A DNA stretch of 64,000 nucleotides. Source: Vibrio metoecus (GTDB taxonomy: Bacteria; Pseudomonadota; Gammaproteobacteria; Enterobacterales; Vibrionaceae). A program made the position numbers and the translations under genes. A model generated the notes under the pieces. That model made no database searches. It worked only from the letters and a program-made list of their open reading frames with translations, and was not told the origin of the DNA. Shown in pieces: positions 41,486-50,924 of the stretch (the first letter of the stretch is position 1; each line of letters starts with the position of its first letter). The stretch lies in the NCBI RefSeq assembly GCF_000696385.1, contig NZ_JJMN01000046.1, forward strand, positions 248,001 to 312,000, in the 5' to 3' direction.

Positions 41486-41995
41486 ATGGATAACGGGTTA
41501 GCACAAGGCATCGGTGGTATTGCGTTTCTGGTCGGTGTGATGGCCTTTTGGCAAAAAGATGACATGCGCTTTCGTTATCAGATGGTCGCATTTTGCTTCA
41601 TCATGGGCATTCATTTTGCCTTGCTGGGTGCAACCGTTGCCGCTATCGGTGTGGTGATCAATGGCATGCGCAGTTTTGCTTCGATCAAAACGCAATCACG
41701 TAGAGTCATGTGGTTTTTTATCGCGTTGATGTGGCTGATGACGCTGCCCAACATCACCCACTTTTTCGAGTTTATGACCGTGTTTGGATCGTCAGTGGCA
41801 ACTTGGGCACTATTTTCTAAACGAGGGGTCGCCCTACGCAGTCTGATTCTATTTAACTCGCTGTGTTGGGTTAGCCACAATATCTGGCTTGGTTCCATCG
41901 GCGGGACACTGGTGGAAAGCACCTTTATTGTGACCAACCTGATGACCATTTATCGGTTAACTCAAGCATCGAAAAACCAGCAGCTTCATAGTTAA
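41486..41995 (+). CDS. ygjV: YgjV family inner-membrane protein
   Basis: 169 residues with five or six hydrophobic segments. It follows E. coli YgjV closely in order of motifs: LAQGIGGIAFLVG, GIHFALLGA, VATWALFSKRG and SHNIWLGSIGGTLVE. Function unknown. In E. coli ygjV also sits next to hexuronate genes (uxaCA), so its position here, 18 bases after the operon terminator, is notable. AGAGGCC precedes the ATG. Confidence 0.8.
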   Translation: MDNGLAQGIGGIAFLVGVMAFWQKDDMRFRYQMVAFCFIMGIHFALLGATVAAIGVVINGMRSFASIKTQSRRVMWFFIALMWLMTLPNITHFFEFMTVFGSSVATWALFSKRGVALRSLILFNSLCWVSHNIWLGSIGGTLVESTFIVTNLMTIYRLTQASKNQQLHS

Positions 41996-42026
41996 ACCAC
42001 TCTGATCTGAATGTAAGGAAACAGGT

Positions 42027-42995
42027 CTATCCTTTGGGCAAGAACAACTCAGCCAACATACAGCGCACACTGCCACCGCCAATCGTTTCTATGGTAGGCA
42101 CAGAAAATGGCAGTAACTTACCGTGAGTGGCAAGTTGGTTGAGTTGCGTAAGCGTAAAGGCTTCGTAAGCGGATTGCGACATCGCGATCACTTTCTGACC
42201 ATCATGAGTTTCTAGTTGCAGGATATTGCCGCAGAAGTGGTTCATCTGCTCTAGCGAGATCGAAATCACCTGTTTATCTTTGGCGAGCGATTTCACGACA
42301 AATCGGCGCTCATATTCTGGGATCGCTTCATCGCAAATTACGCAGAAATGCTCGCCTATCGCCATCATCACATTGGTGTGATAAATCGGCGAGCCAGACG
42401 GCAATCGTGTTTGGAACGACACCACGCGCGAATAGCCAATTTGCTCGGCATACACTTCCAGCACTTCACGATCGCAGCGCTGTGAAAGTCCCGCATAAAT
42501 GGTGCGATTAGGGTGATCCATTACCATCACGCCGGTGCTTTCTAAAAAAGCGTGCTGCTCAGTAAACGCCAGCAAAGAGTGCTGTTTTTTCACAGCAAAG
42601 CCTTGCTTTTGTAAGGTATCAATCAAAGCTTCAGGGCGCACTTCCAAACGGCGGTTGGCGCACGCCATTGGAAACAAAAACAGCTCGCCCGCCTCAGTGG
42701 TGCTAAACCAGTTATTGGGGAATACCGCATCCGGCGTTTCGCTGTTCGCCAATGGATAATCAAATACCACAACATCAACGCCCGCTTGGCGAAGACCGTT
42801 TACCATGGCGTTAAATTCAGCCATAGCGCGCTGCAAAATGGTTTCAGCGCTGAGTGCCAGCGGGTTTTGAAAGGCATTATCTTGCGCAGTTTGCGCATTA
42901 AAACCGAACTCTTTCGGTGGCACCATAACGACGGCGCGAGCCGTTTGCGCAGCAGAGCGCGGAATCAACATATTGGGTTGCAGATGAACATTCAT
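42027..42995 (-). CDS. ctlX: Arginine-deiminase-related hydrolase, CtlX type
   Basis: 322 residues of the guanidino-group modifying (amidinotransferase) superfamily. PDAVFPNNWFST carries the substrate Asp, YHTNVMMAIGEHFCVI the His, and GGGSVRCMLAELFLP near the C-terminus the catalytic Cys. The family is named for citrulline utilisation; it hydrolyses ureido or guanidino compounds such as citrulline. It is soluble and cytoplasmic. It converges on ygjV and has no obvious operon partner. The precise substrate is uncertain. Confidence 0.8.
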   Translation of the reverse strand: MNVHLQPNMLIPRSAAQTARAVVMVPPKEFGFNAQTAQDNAFQNPLALSAETILQRAMAEFNAMVNGLRQAGVDVVVFDYPLANSETPDAVFPNNWFSTTEAGELFLFPMACANRRLEVRPEALIDTLQKQGFAVKKQHSLLAFTEQHAFLESTGVMVMDHPNRTIYAGLSQRCDREVLEVYAEQIGYSRVVSFQTRLPSGSPIYHTNVMMAIGEHFCVICDEAIPEYERRFVVKSLAKDKQVISISLEQMNHFCGNILQLETHDGQKVIAMSQSAYEAFTLTQLNQLATHGKLLPFSVPTIETIGGGSVRCMLAELFLPKG

Positions 42996-43404
42996 AAATA
43001 GGCACTCATCACCGATTTCACTCCAAAAGTGTAAACAGAATGTTAACTAAAGATTTGCTGATTTTGATGAATTTCAATCGATAAATTTTATCTTTTTACT
43101 GAAAAAATGGCTCATCGCAGTCAAATTTTCTGGCGTTATGGATGACATCGGCTGGATTCACTTAGGAATACCACGCCAAACGAATTAGCTCACTCGCCTG
43201 TAAGCAAACAACTTGGAGTGGCAGCTTCAACTCGGAAGGTCTATACGCAAATGACTTGGCGTTGCAGGTCGCAAGGGTATAACTTCAAGTCACCAATGGA
43301 TAACGTTATACTGCTAGCGTTTTAACAAAAAATCATATTTTTGGCGGACGCTCGAACGCGTGCTTTTTCCTACTCTTCCGCCCTTTCACAGCAAGGATTT
43401 TCTC
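42996..43404. other. Spacer with ERIC-like fragments
   Basis: No gene seen. At 43205-43300 short pieces resemble the ends of the intergenic element at 11386 and 13972: CAACTTGGAGTGGCAG, ACTTGGCGTTGCAGGT and GGTATAACTTCAAG. They are probably decayed copies. The ABC exporter promoter must lie near the right end. Confidence 0.4.
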
Positions 43405-45270
43405 ATGTTTAAGCTATTTGAAAGCTTTACCGAACCTTTTCCCCAAGGTGACCCCCAGCGCCCCCCCAATACTTTGTGGGCATTCTGTCGTCACTACACT
43501 CGTGGTTTTGAAAAACCACTGATGGTGATGGCGTTACTCAGCACTTCAATCGCGATCATTGAAGTTTCCCTGTTTGGTTTTATGGGAAAACTGGTGGATT
43601 GGCTTTCCACTAGCCACCCAGAAACCTTTTTGGCGGAGAATCAAAGCACATTGATTGGACTGGGTTTGCTGGTACTGATTGGTATGCCGATGCTCATCGC
43701 CCTCTATTCGTTGCTGATCCATCAAACACTCCTCGGTAATTACCCGATGTCGATCCGGTGGTTGGCGCACCGTTACCTGCTAAAGCAAAGCGTGTCGTTT
43801 TATCAAGATGAATTTGCAGGGCGCATCTCAACCAAAGTGATGCAAACGGCGCTCGCGGTACGTGAAACCGTGATGAAAAGCCTTGATGTGTTTGTGTATG
43901 TGATGGTCTATTTCACCGCGATTGTGGTGATTTTGGCGCAGGCCGATTGGCGCTTAATGATCCCGATGCTGATTTGGCTAGCCATCTATGTCACGGTGCA
44001 AATGTATTACGTGCCTAAGCTGAAAAAAGTCGCTTCCGAGCAAGCCGATGCCCGCTCATTGATGACTGGGCGCATTGTCGATAGCTACACCAACATCATG
44101 ACCGTAAAGCTGTTTTCACACAGTCAACGTGAAACACAATACGCCGAAGAAGGCATGCAAGATTTTTCTGGGTACCGTCCATCGCCAAAATGCGTTTTAG
44201 TGACCGGTTTTAATATTTGGGTTGAGATGGCCAACTACTTGTTGGTGTTTACCATTGCAGCCCTGTCGATTTATCTGTGGACCACCAGCGCCATTAGCGT
44301 GGGGGCGATTGCAGTTGCAGTCAGTTTATCCTTGCGTATCAACGGCATGTCTAAGTGGATCATGTGGGAAGTCAGCGCCCTGTTCGAAAACATCGGTACT
44401 GTCGTGGACGGCATGACCATGCTCGGCAAACCGATCACAGTGAAAGATAAGCAGGATGCTAAACCTTTGGAGGTTAAGCATGGTGGTATTACCTTTGATG
44501 ATGTGAGTTTCCACTACGGTGAAAACAAAGGCGTGATCAACCATCTCAATCTCAACATCAAACCGGGTGAAAAAGTCGGTTTGGTGGGGCGTTCGGGAGC
44601 CGGTAAATCGACCTTGGTGAACCTATTACTGCGTTTTCATGATGTGGAAAGCGGGCGGATTTTGATTGATGGTCAGCCGATTTCAGAGGTGACTCAAGAA
44701 TCGCTGCGCAGCAAAATCGGCATGGTGACACAAGATACTTCACTGCTACACCGCTCCCATTCGCGACAACATTTTGTATTGGCAATCCAAACGCCACCGA
44801 GGAGCAGCTTTTGAAAGCAACGGCGCAAGCCCACGCTCATGAGTTCATCCTCGGTTTGACCGATCCGCATGGCAACAGTGGTTACGATGCACAGGTCGGT
44901 GAACGTGGCGTCAAACTCTCTGGTGGACAACGTCAGCGGGTTGCGATCTCTCGCGTACTGCTCAAAGATGCGCCACTGTTGGTGCTAGATGAAGCAACTT
45001 CCGCGCTCGATTCTGAAGTGGAAGCCGCGATTCAAGAGAGCCTCAATGAGCTGATGCAGGGCAAAACCGTGATTGCGATTGCGCATCGTCTTTCGACCAT
45101 CGCCGCGATGGATCGCCTGATCGTGCTCGATAAAGGCCAAATTGTTGAGCAAGGTACTCACCAAGAGTTGATTGCGCAAAACGGCATTTATGCTCACTTG
45201 TGGGCGCATTCAAACGGGTGGTTTCATCGGCTGTGATGAAGACGAAGTGGAAGAAGCGATACTGGCGTAA
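43405..45270 (+). pseudogene. ABC transporter, fused permease and ATPase, three frameshifts
   Basis: A half-size ABC exporter of about 620 residues. The membrane domain has six helices (residues 40-330), and the ATPase has Walker A (GRSGAGKS), the Q-loop (MVTQDT), the signature ([13 protein letters not shown]), Walker B ([14 protein letters not shown]) and the H-loop (AIAHRLST). Three one-base additions break it: CCC for CC at 44756-44758, TT for T at 44779-44780, and GGG for GG near 45218. Removing them reads [20 protein letters not shown] and a C-terminus [17 protein letters not shown] ending at 45270. AAGGATTTTCTC precedes the ATG. The substrate is unknown; it is probably a homodimeric lipid or multidrug exporter. 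Confidence 0.87.
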
Positions 45271-45289
45271 CTCGAATCAGCACAGAATA

Positions 45290-45313
45290 AGCCCGCGACC
45301 ATTCGCGGGCTTT
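45290..45313 (+). terminator. Terminator of the ABC exporter
   Basis: AGCCCGCGA CCAT TCGCGGGCT followed by TTCC. It lies just after the inferred stop at 45270, which supports that longer reading. Confidence 0.75.
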
Positions 45314-45421
45314 CCTCTTTCTGGGCTTTTGACTTAGAATTTCGCTACTTTTTCCATGCATTAACCGAGAAGCACTTGGCCGTTATGCCAAGGTGAGACT
45401 TTGAGTAACCAAGAGAACACC

Positions 45422-46126
45422 ATGAATAAAAGCCTTATTACCAATGTAGTGGCGCTGGCCCTGATGGGTGTCGGCTATTTCCTGCCTAACCACTATGCCT
45501 TTTACGCGGGGCTGTTTGCCTTTTCCGGCGCGATCACCAACTGGCTCGCCATCCATATGCTGTTTGAAAAAGTGCCAGGACTGTATGGCTCCGGCGTGAT
45601 TCCCGCACGTTTTGAAGATTTCAAAGCCGCCATCAAAAATCTGATGATGGAGCAGTTTTTTACCGATGCCAATATCGACCGCTTCCTCAATAAAGAGATG
45701 AATGGCGCGTTGAACCTTGATTTGCAACCGGTGATCGCCAAAGTCGATTTCAACCCGACCTTTGATTCGCTCGTCGAAGTGATCAGCCAATCCTCCTTCG
45801 GTGGCATGCTGGCGATGTTTGGCGGCGCAACCGCGCTTGAGCCACTGAAACAACCCTTTGTGGAGAAGATGCAAGATGCGATTGTTGAGATCAGCCAGAG
45901 CGAGTCGGTACGTGAAGCACTAAAAGGGCAACTGGAATCCCCCGCGATGCTGGATGAGATTAAAGCCAATATCGAAGGCATCATAGATCAGCGCTTAAAT
46001 GAACTGACCCCGCAACTGGTCAAAGAGATCGTACAGAAGATGATCAAAGAGCATCTAGGCTGGCTGGTGATTTGGGGCGGTGTGTTTGGTGGTATGATTG
46101 GCCTTGTTTCCGCGGCTTTGGTTTAA
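45422..46126 (+). CDS. DUF445 family membrane protein
   Basis: 234 residues from the ATG. An N-terminal pair of hydrophobic segments (VVALALMGVGYFLP, FYAGLFAFSGAITNWLAIHMLFE) and one at the very C-terminus (LVIWGGVFGGMIGLVSAALV) bracket a soluble helical part, as in DUF445 (YheB/YjiN-like) proteins. The ALTNWLA-type signature (AITNWLAIHM) is clear. Function unknown. A TTG at 45401 with AGGTGAG before it is an alternative start. Confidence 0.75.
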   Translation: MNKSLITNVVALALMGVGYFLPNHYAFYAGLFAFSGAITNWLAIHMLFEKVPGLYGSGVIPARFEDFKAAIKNLMMEQFFTDANIDRFLNKEMNGALNLDLQPVIAKVDFNPTFDSLVEVISQSSFGGMLAMFGGATALEPLKQPFVEKMQDAIVEISQSESVREALKGQLESPAMLDEIKANIEGIIDQRLNELTPQLVKEIVQKMIKEHLGWLVIWGGVFGGMIGLVSAALV

Positions 46127-46158
46127 CTTTGGTTTAAACATCCGCACTGTAAACCTAA

Positions 46159-46188
46159 AAAATCAGCCCCTATAATGGGGCTGATTTT
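46159..46188. terminator. Bidirectional terminator
   Basis: AAAATCAGCCCC TATAAT GGGGCTGATTTT between the converging DUF445 and nemA genes. Confidence 0.9.
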
Positions 46189-46211
46189 ATCAATAAAGGT
46201 AAAACACCGAG

Positions 46212-47257
46212 TTAATAAAGCTCCGTTAACATCGAATCTTGGTACGCTTTTAGCTCTTCACCCTGTTGAACACGGGCGATGTAATCTGGGTTAGCGATAA
46301 ATGGACGACCAATCGCGAGCAGATCAAACTCATTATTTTCAATCGCTAGTTGGCACCCGTTTCTGCGCTAAAACCGCCTACACCCATCAGCGTTTTTGAG
46401 TAGTGCTGACGCAAGTAAGTCGACACTCGGCCACCTAAGAAATCAAAGGTCACACTGTCATCAAACATCCCTTCATGCAGATAGGCCAAATTGCGTTTTT
46501 CCAGCTCCGGCAATAGGTAATCAAACACTTCACGATCACGCGGGTCCGCTTTGATGTTGAAATACGCCCCCGGAGACACACGCAGCGCAGTGCGCTCTGC
46601 GCCAATACGTGCGATCACTGCATCCACCACTTCCAAAGCAAAACGCGCCATATTAGCCGGCGTTTCGCCGTACTCATCACTGCGTTGGTTCGAATCAAAA
46701 TGCAGGAACTGGTCGATGAGATAGCCGTTCGCGCCATGAATCTCGACGCCATCAAAACCCGCCAAGCGTGCATTTTCCGCTGCTTGTGCGTAATCGGCCA
46801 CCAGTTGCTTGATCTCCGCTTGGCTCGCCGCTTTCGGTACTGTGTACTGCAATTCACGGCGACGTGGCACGCTGCCTTCGACACCAAGAGCTGAAGGCGC
46901 TAAAACATATTCGCCCGCAAAAAAGGCAGGGTGCGCCACGCGTCCGGTATGCCATAGCTGAGCGAAAATCTTACCGCCATTGGCATGCACCGCCTCTGTC
47001 ACTTTCTTCCAACCAGCAATTTGTGCCTGTGTAAACAGCCCCGGAGTATTCGGGTAGCCTTGCCCGTCGGGGCGAATAATCGTGGCTTCGGAAATGATCA
47101 ATCCCGCATCAGCGCGGCGCGCGTAATACGCCACCATGGCATCGGTCGGCACCAAATCATCATCGGCCATGCAACGCGTCAGTGGCGCCATTGCAATTCG
47201 GTTATTTAAGGTAATCACATCGTTGAGCGCGTATGGCTGAAAAAGAATATCGGTCAT
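46212..47257 (-). pseudogene. nemA: Old yellow enzyme, N-ethylmaleimide reductase type, one frameshift
   Basis: A flavin (FMN) oxidoreductase of about 348 residues that reduces electrophilic alkenes, quinones or nitro compounds with NADPH. MAPLTRC, LWHTGR, the proton-donor block FDGVEIHGANGYLIDQFL and VGGFSAETG are present. The frame ends early at 46346; a single missing base there (GGTGCCAACTAG read as GGTGC-CAACTAG) would continue as QLAIENNEFDLLAIGRPF to a TAA at 46212. This is the only clear deletion among the broken genes. It diverges from a TetR regulator with two operator-like palindromes between them, the nemR-nemA arrangement. Confidence 0.85.
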
Positions 47258-47301
47258 TTGAGTTGTCCTGTAGTTGTCCGTTGCGCTTATGCTAGATCAT
47301 T

Positions 47302-47343
47302 CTTGAACAATCGTTCAAGAACTTTTTTGAATGAACGTTCAAG
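47302..47343. promoter_or_regulatory. Paired TetR-type operators between nemA and its regulator
   Basis: CTTGAAC AATC GTTCAAG (47302-47319) is a perfect palindrome and TTGAA TGAACG TTCAA (47327-47342) a close relative, in the 149-base divergent spacer. Two TTGAAC-based sites in tandem suit a TetR repressor controlling both genes. Confidence 0.7.
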
Positions 47344-47406
47344 ATATTTTGTCATCGACTTCGTTTAGCGCTAGAATCGCGCCATGTTCGATGAAGAGAG
47401 AGTGTT

Positions 47407-47982
47407 GTGCGAGTAGCTGAATTTGACCGTGAGCAGGTGTTGCGATCCGCGATGGATGAATTTATGTCCAAAGGATTCAACAAAACCAGCATGCAAGATT
47501 TAAAACGCGTGACCGGTTTACACCCCGGCTCGATTTACTGCGCATTTGAAAATAAGCGCGGTTTGCTGATTGCCGCTCTTGAGCAATACACCAAGCAACG
47601 TGTCTCGGAATTTAATGCGATTTTCGCTGCACATCCCACCATCCTAGCGGGATTAGAGCAGTACATGGCGATGGTGGTGGATGAGTGTGAACGTGATGAG
47701 ATCAAAGATTGCTTGCTGCAAAAAGCGCTCAATGAACTCTCTTGTCAGGATGAAGAAGTCGAAACGCTGATCCGCGCGACCGTCGGTACTTGGAAGCAAG
47801 GCATGCTTACACAATTGCAAGAAGCGCAACGACGTGGCGAAATTGCCGCTGACCATGATTGTCAGCTGCTCACCGAATATTTGGTGATGGGGATTTATGG
47901 CTTGCGATCCTTTGCCCACACTCGGCCGGAAAAAGGCTTACTCAGAAAGCTCGCCGATAAACTGTTGGATGCGATTCGCTGA
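47407..47982 (+). CDS. TetR-family regulator, probably NemR-like
   Basis: 191 residues with a GTG start. The N-terminal helix-turn-helix (LRSAMDEFMSKGFNKTSMQDLKRVTGLHPGSIYCAFENK) is typical of TetR proteins. The ligand domain holds several Cys (VDECERDEIKDCLLQKALNELSC), which may sense electrophiles or oxidants as the Cys of E. coli NemR does. It diverges from the nemA-type reductase gene, its likely target. The inducer is inferred from the partner enzyme. Confidence 0.8.
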   Translation: MRVAEFDREQVLRSAMDEFMSKGFNKTSMQDLKRVTGLHPGSIYCAFENKRGLLIAALEQYTKQRVSEFNAIFAAHPTILAGLEQYMAMVVDECERDEIKDCLLQKALNELSCQDEEVETLIRATVGTWKQGMLTQLQEAQRRGEIAADHDCQLLTEYLVMGIYGLRSFAHTRPEKGLLRKLADKLLDAIR

Positions 47983-48007
47983 TCCATCGGTCTTGGTCGT
48001 TCTTACA

Positions 48008-48038
48008 AAAAAGCCACAGATGCAGTCTGTGGCTTTTT
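48008..48038. terminator. Bidirectional terminator
   Basis: AAAAAGCCACAGA TGCAG TCTGTGGCTTTTT between the TetR gene and the converging LysE-family gene. Confidence 0.9.
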
Positions 48039-48054
48039 CACTTTTTGGGCGATA

Positions 48055-48684
48055 TCACACAAAATCGCTGAGCATCCACAGCGCTAATAACAAAAATACC
48101 CCACCCATCACTTTGTGCTGATAAGTGCGAAAGCGCTGATTGTCGACCAGCGAGCGACCAAACACGCCAATCAAAGCCACCAACAACAGATTAAACAGCA
48201 AGCCGCACACATTCAGCACCATACCCAGCGCGAACATCTGTTCGGCGGAGCTCGCCGCGATATTGGTTGAAACAAACTGCGGCAAAAACAGCACAAAAAA
48301 CACCAAGGCTTTTGGGTTCAGCAAATTGCTTACCAGAGCGCGTTGGTAAAAAGTTTTTGCTACCGCTTGTGACTCATCCAAGGTGGGCGCTTGCGCTGCA
48401 TCAGCGCGCAAACAATCCCATGCCATTTTGAGTAGGTATGCCCCACCCAACAAATGCAACACATTGAGCGCCAATGGGTTCATCGCAATCAGTGCGGAAA
48501 CCCCGAGCGCCGCGAGTAAGGTTAGAATCATCCCTGATGTCGCATTGCCCAAGCTGGCAAACAAACCCACTCGGCGTCCGTAGCTCATACTTGAGCTCGC
48601 AATCAGCAGCATATCTGGCCCTGGGATCAGCAACAGCGCCAATACCGCGGTGAGATAAACTGGTAATACTGAAACATCAATCAT
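48055..48684 (-). CDS. LysE/RhtB family amino-acid exporter
   Basis: 209 residues with six hydrophobic segments and the family start LLIPGPDMLLIASSSMSYGRRVGLFASLGNATSG. LysE and RhtB proteins export amino acids such as homoserine, threonine or lysine. It diverges from an AraC-type regulator gene across about 200 bases, and an AzlCD exporter lies beyond that regulator, so this stretch may be a set of amino-acid efflux genes under shared control. Substrate unknown. Confidence 0.85.
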   Translation of the reverse strand: MIDVSVLPVYLTAVLALLLIPGPDMLLIASSSMSYGRRVGLFASLGNATSGMILTLLAALGVSALIAMNPLALNVLHLLGGAYLLKMAWDCLRADAAQAPTLDESQAVAKTFYQRALVSNLLNPKALVFFVLFLPQFVSTNIAASSAEQMFALGMVLNVCGLLFNLLLVALIGVFGRSLVDNQRFRTYQHKVMGGVFLLLALWMLSDFV

Positions 48685-48887
48685 GTTGAAAATCTTGTGA
48701 AAGCAGGAAAGCGGCGGATTTTATAGGAGACATACTGCCATTTCCATATGAAAGATAATCCAAATAAACTCATTTCTAGCCAGAGATAAAATAATGCGGA
48801 TTTTGATTAGTACAGAAGCGCAATTTTGTACAAAAACTTTCTCGCACTTTGCAGTAGACTCGCAAAGGAAAAGCACAAGGAAGCGTG

Positions 48888-49718
48888 ATGAGCGACTCAG
48901 CAGGCAAAATTAAAGAACAAGCAAAATTTCAGATTGCCGAAGAATTTGGCGGCCTAGAGCTGCTCGATGCGCAATACGAAACGCAGAATTTTTCTCGCCA
49001 CAGCCATGAAGGGTATACCGTGGGAGTGATTGAGCGCGGTGCACAATCTTTCTACCGCACCGGCGGCACTCATATTGCGCCGCAAGACAGCATTATTTTG
49101 GTCAACGCCGATGAAGTGCACACCGGACACTCTGCCGTCGAAGGTGGTTGGGCGTACAAAGCCATGTACCCACTGCCCGAGCAGTTTGCCACGGTCGCAA
49201 AAGAGATCGGCGCCAATACCGGCGCGCCTTATTTTCCACAAGCGGTGGTGTATGACCCCGAACTCGCGAGCCAACTGCGCTTAGTGTTTGAAACCCTTGA
49301 GAAATCTACTAACCGCTTGCTACGTGAAACCCTGATTTACGCAAGCTTAGTCAAGCTGATGACACGCCACGGCCGCACAGCGCCAAAGGCTGATCAACCG
49401 CTATCTGCACTACGGCCATTATTGCTGGTTAAAGAGTTTCTGGATGATTTTCCACAAGCCGATGTCTCACTCGAAGAGCTGGCACAACTGGCGGGATTAA
49501 GTCCTTTTCATCTGGTGCGGACCTTTCAAAAACAATTTGGTTTACCGCCCCACGCTTATCAGATCCAAGCGCGCTTACGCCTTGCAAAAAACCTTTTAAA
49601 GCAAGGCGTGAGTATCTCGGACACCGCGCAAGAGTGTGGCTTTCATGATCAAAGCCATCTGCATCGTCACTTTAAAAAAGCACTCGGCATCACGCCAAAA
49701 CAATACGCCAAACCTTAA
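48888..49718 (+). CDS. AraC-family regulator with N-terminal cupin
   Basis: 276 residues from the ATG that follows AAGGAAGCGTG. The N-terminal 130 residues are an AraC ligand-binding cupin (FSRHSHEGYTVGVIERG), and the C-terminus has two helix-turn-helix units (VSLEELAQLAGLSPFHLVRTFQ and SISDTAQECGFHDQSHLHRHFKKALG). It lies upstream of azlCD in the same direction and diverges from the LysE-type gene; both are plausible targets. The ligand may be an amino acid. Confidence 0.85.
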   Translation: MSDSAGKIKEQAKFQIAEEFGGLELLDAQYETQNFSRHSHEGYTVGVIERGAQSFYRTGGTHIAPQDSIILVNADEVHTGHSAVEGGWAYKAMYPLPEQFATVAKEIGANTGAPYFPQAVVYDPELASQLRLVFETLEKSTNRLLRETLIYASLVKLMTRHGRTAPKADQPLSALRPLLLVKEFLDDFPQADVSLEELAQLAGLSPFHLVRTFQKQFGLPPHAYQIQARLRLAKNLLKQGVSISDTAQECGFHDQSHLHRHFKKALGITPKQYAKP

Positions 49719-49847
49719 GCAAGCCGCGCAAGATTATCCAAGATGACCCGCTTATCCCTATGCTTTGATAACCCCGAACGGAACCCAAACAACATGGAGT
49801 TTCCGCTAGGAAAGGTATATGGTTTTCTTCTATGAGTTGGAAAGAGT

Positions 49848-50567
49848 ATGAATAGCCAAGTGTTAACGATTGATGATTCTCCCACCCCCGCACAACTTTT
49901 TTGGCAAGGTACAGTCGCCATGCTGCCGTTAAGCATTGCAGTTTTGCCTTGGGGTTTACTGGCCGGTTCGTTCGCCATTGAGGCCGGTCTTTCGGTAGTC
50001 GAAAGCCAAGCCCTTTCCGCCGTGTTATATGCAGGTGCAGCGCAACTGGTCGCCATTGGTATGTTTAAAACTGGAGCCGGTCTTATCACCTTGCTGCTCG
50101 CGACCTTCTTCATCACTTCGCGCCATTTTCTGTACAGCGTATCGATGCGCAGCAAAGTTAGCCCACTGCCCTTGCGTTGGCGGCTTACTTTGGGCTTTCT
50201 ACTCACCGATGAATTGTTCGCGATCTGCGGTTCACAAACCGACAAGCAGTTTAATCGCTGGTATGCATTAGGTGCAGGGCTAAGTTTTTACCTGATTTGG
50301 AATTTGGCCAGTTTGGTTGGGATTGTCGCGGGACGCTATCTGCCCGATCTCAATCAGTGGGGGTTAGAATTCGCGGTCGCTGCCACTTTTATCGCGATTG
50401 TGATCCCGAATATCAAAAGCTGGCCAGTGCTGATTTCGGTACTCACCGCCTTGGTATTATCTGTGACGCTCACGGTAGCGGGCATTGAAGGTAGCTTAAT
50501 GTTCGCCAGTATTGGCGCCATGTTCGCCGGCTATGGTGCTGAACGTTTATTAGGAGCTCGCTCATGA
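49848..50567 (+). CDS. azlC: AzlC family branched-chain amino-acid exporter, large subunit
   Basis: 239 residues with several hydrophobic helices and the AzlC signature FWQGTVAMLPLSIAVLPWGLLAGSFAIEAGLS and ITSRHFLYSVSM. With AzlD it exports leucine or related amino acids. GGAAAGAG precedes the ATG. Its stop overlaps the azlD start (ATGA), a sign of translational coupling. Confidence 0.9.
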   Translation: MNSQVLTIDDSPTPAQLFWQGTVAMLPLSIAVLPWGLLAGSFAIEAGLSVVESQALSAVLYAGAAQLVAIGMFKTGAGLITLLLATFFITSRHFLYSVSMRSKVSPLPLRWRLTLGFLLTDELFAICGSQTDKQFNRWYALGAGLSFYLIWNLASLVGIVAGRYLPDLNQWGLEFAVAATFIAIVIPNIKSWPVLISVLTALVLSVTLTVAGIEGSLMFASIGAMFAGYGAERLLGARS

Positions 50568-50881
50568 TCATGCTTTCGATATTCGCCATGACGGCACTGG
50601 TGTTTCTCAGCCGTTATCTGTTTCTTGAGCCTAAGCTGCCACTACGCCTCAGCCCAGCCTTGCAACGCTTGCTCAGCTACTCAGGGCCTGCTGTGTTGAC
50701 CGCGATTTGGGCTCCGATTGTGTTTATGCCTGAAAAAAACTTGTGGCTAGAATGGAATAACCCCTATCTTCTCGCCGCACTGCTTGCTGGATTATTGGCT
50801 TGGGTGAGCAAAAACGTTTTACTCACCACAGTCGTGAGTATGGGATCTTTCCTGCTGCTGAAATTAGTCGTTTTTGCGTAA
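50564..50881 (+). CDS. azlD: AzlD family exporter, small subunit
   Basis: 105 residues with four hydrophobic segments and the AzlD pattern ALVFLSRYLFLE and AVLTAIWAPIVF. It overlaps azlC by four bases and is the partner subunit. It converges on the FAH-family gene. Confidence 0.88.
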   Translation: MIMLSIFAMTALVFLSRYLFLEPKLPLRLSPALQRLLSYSGPAVLTAIWAPIVFMPEKNLWLEWNNPYLLAALLAGLLAWVSKNVLLTTVVSMGSFLLLKLVVFA

Positions 50882-50924
50882 CGTTTGACCTACCGATGAT
50901 CGCGACACAAAAAAGAATGGCTGG

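Noticed and set aside
47302..47343. Repeat array resembling CRISPR or iterons
   Set aside because: Only two palindromes with regulator-type spacing between divergent genes; no spacers or further copies.
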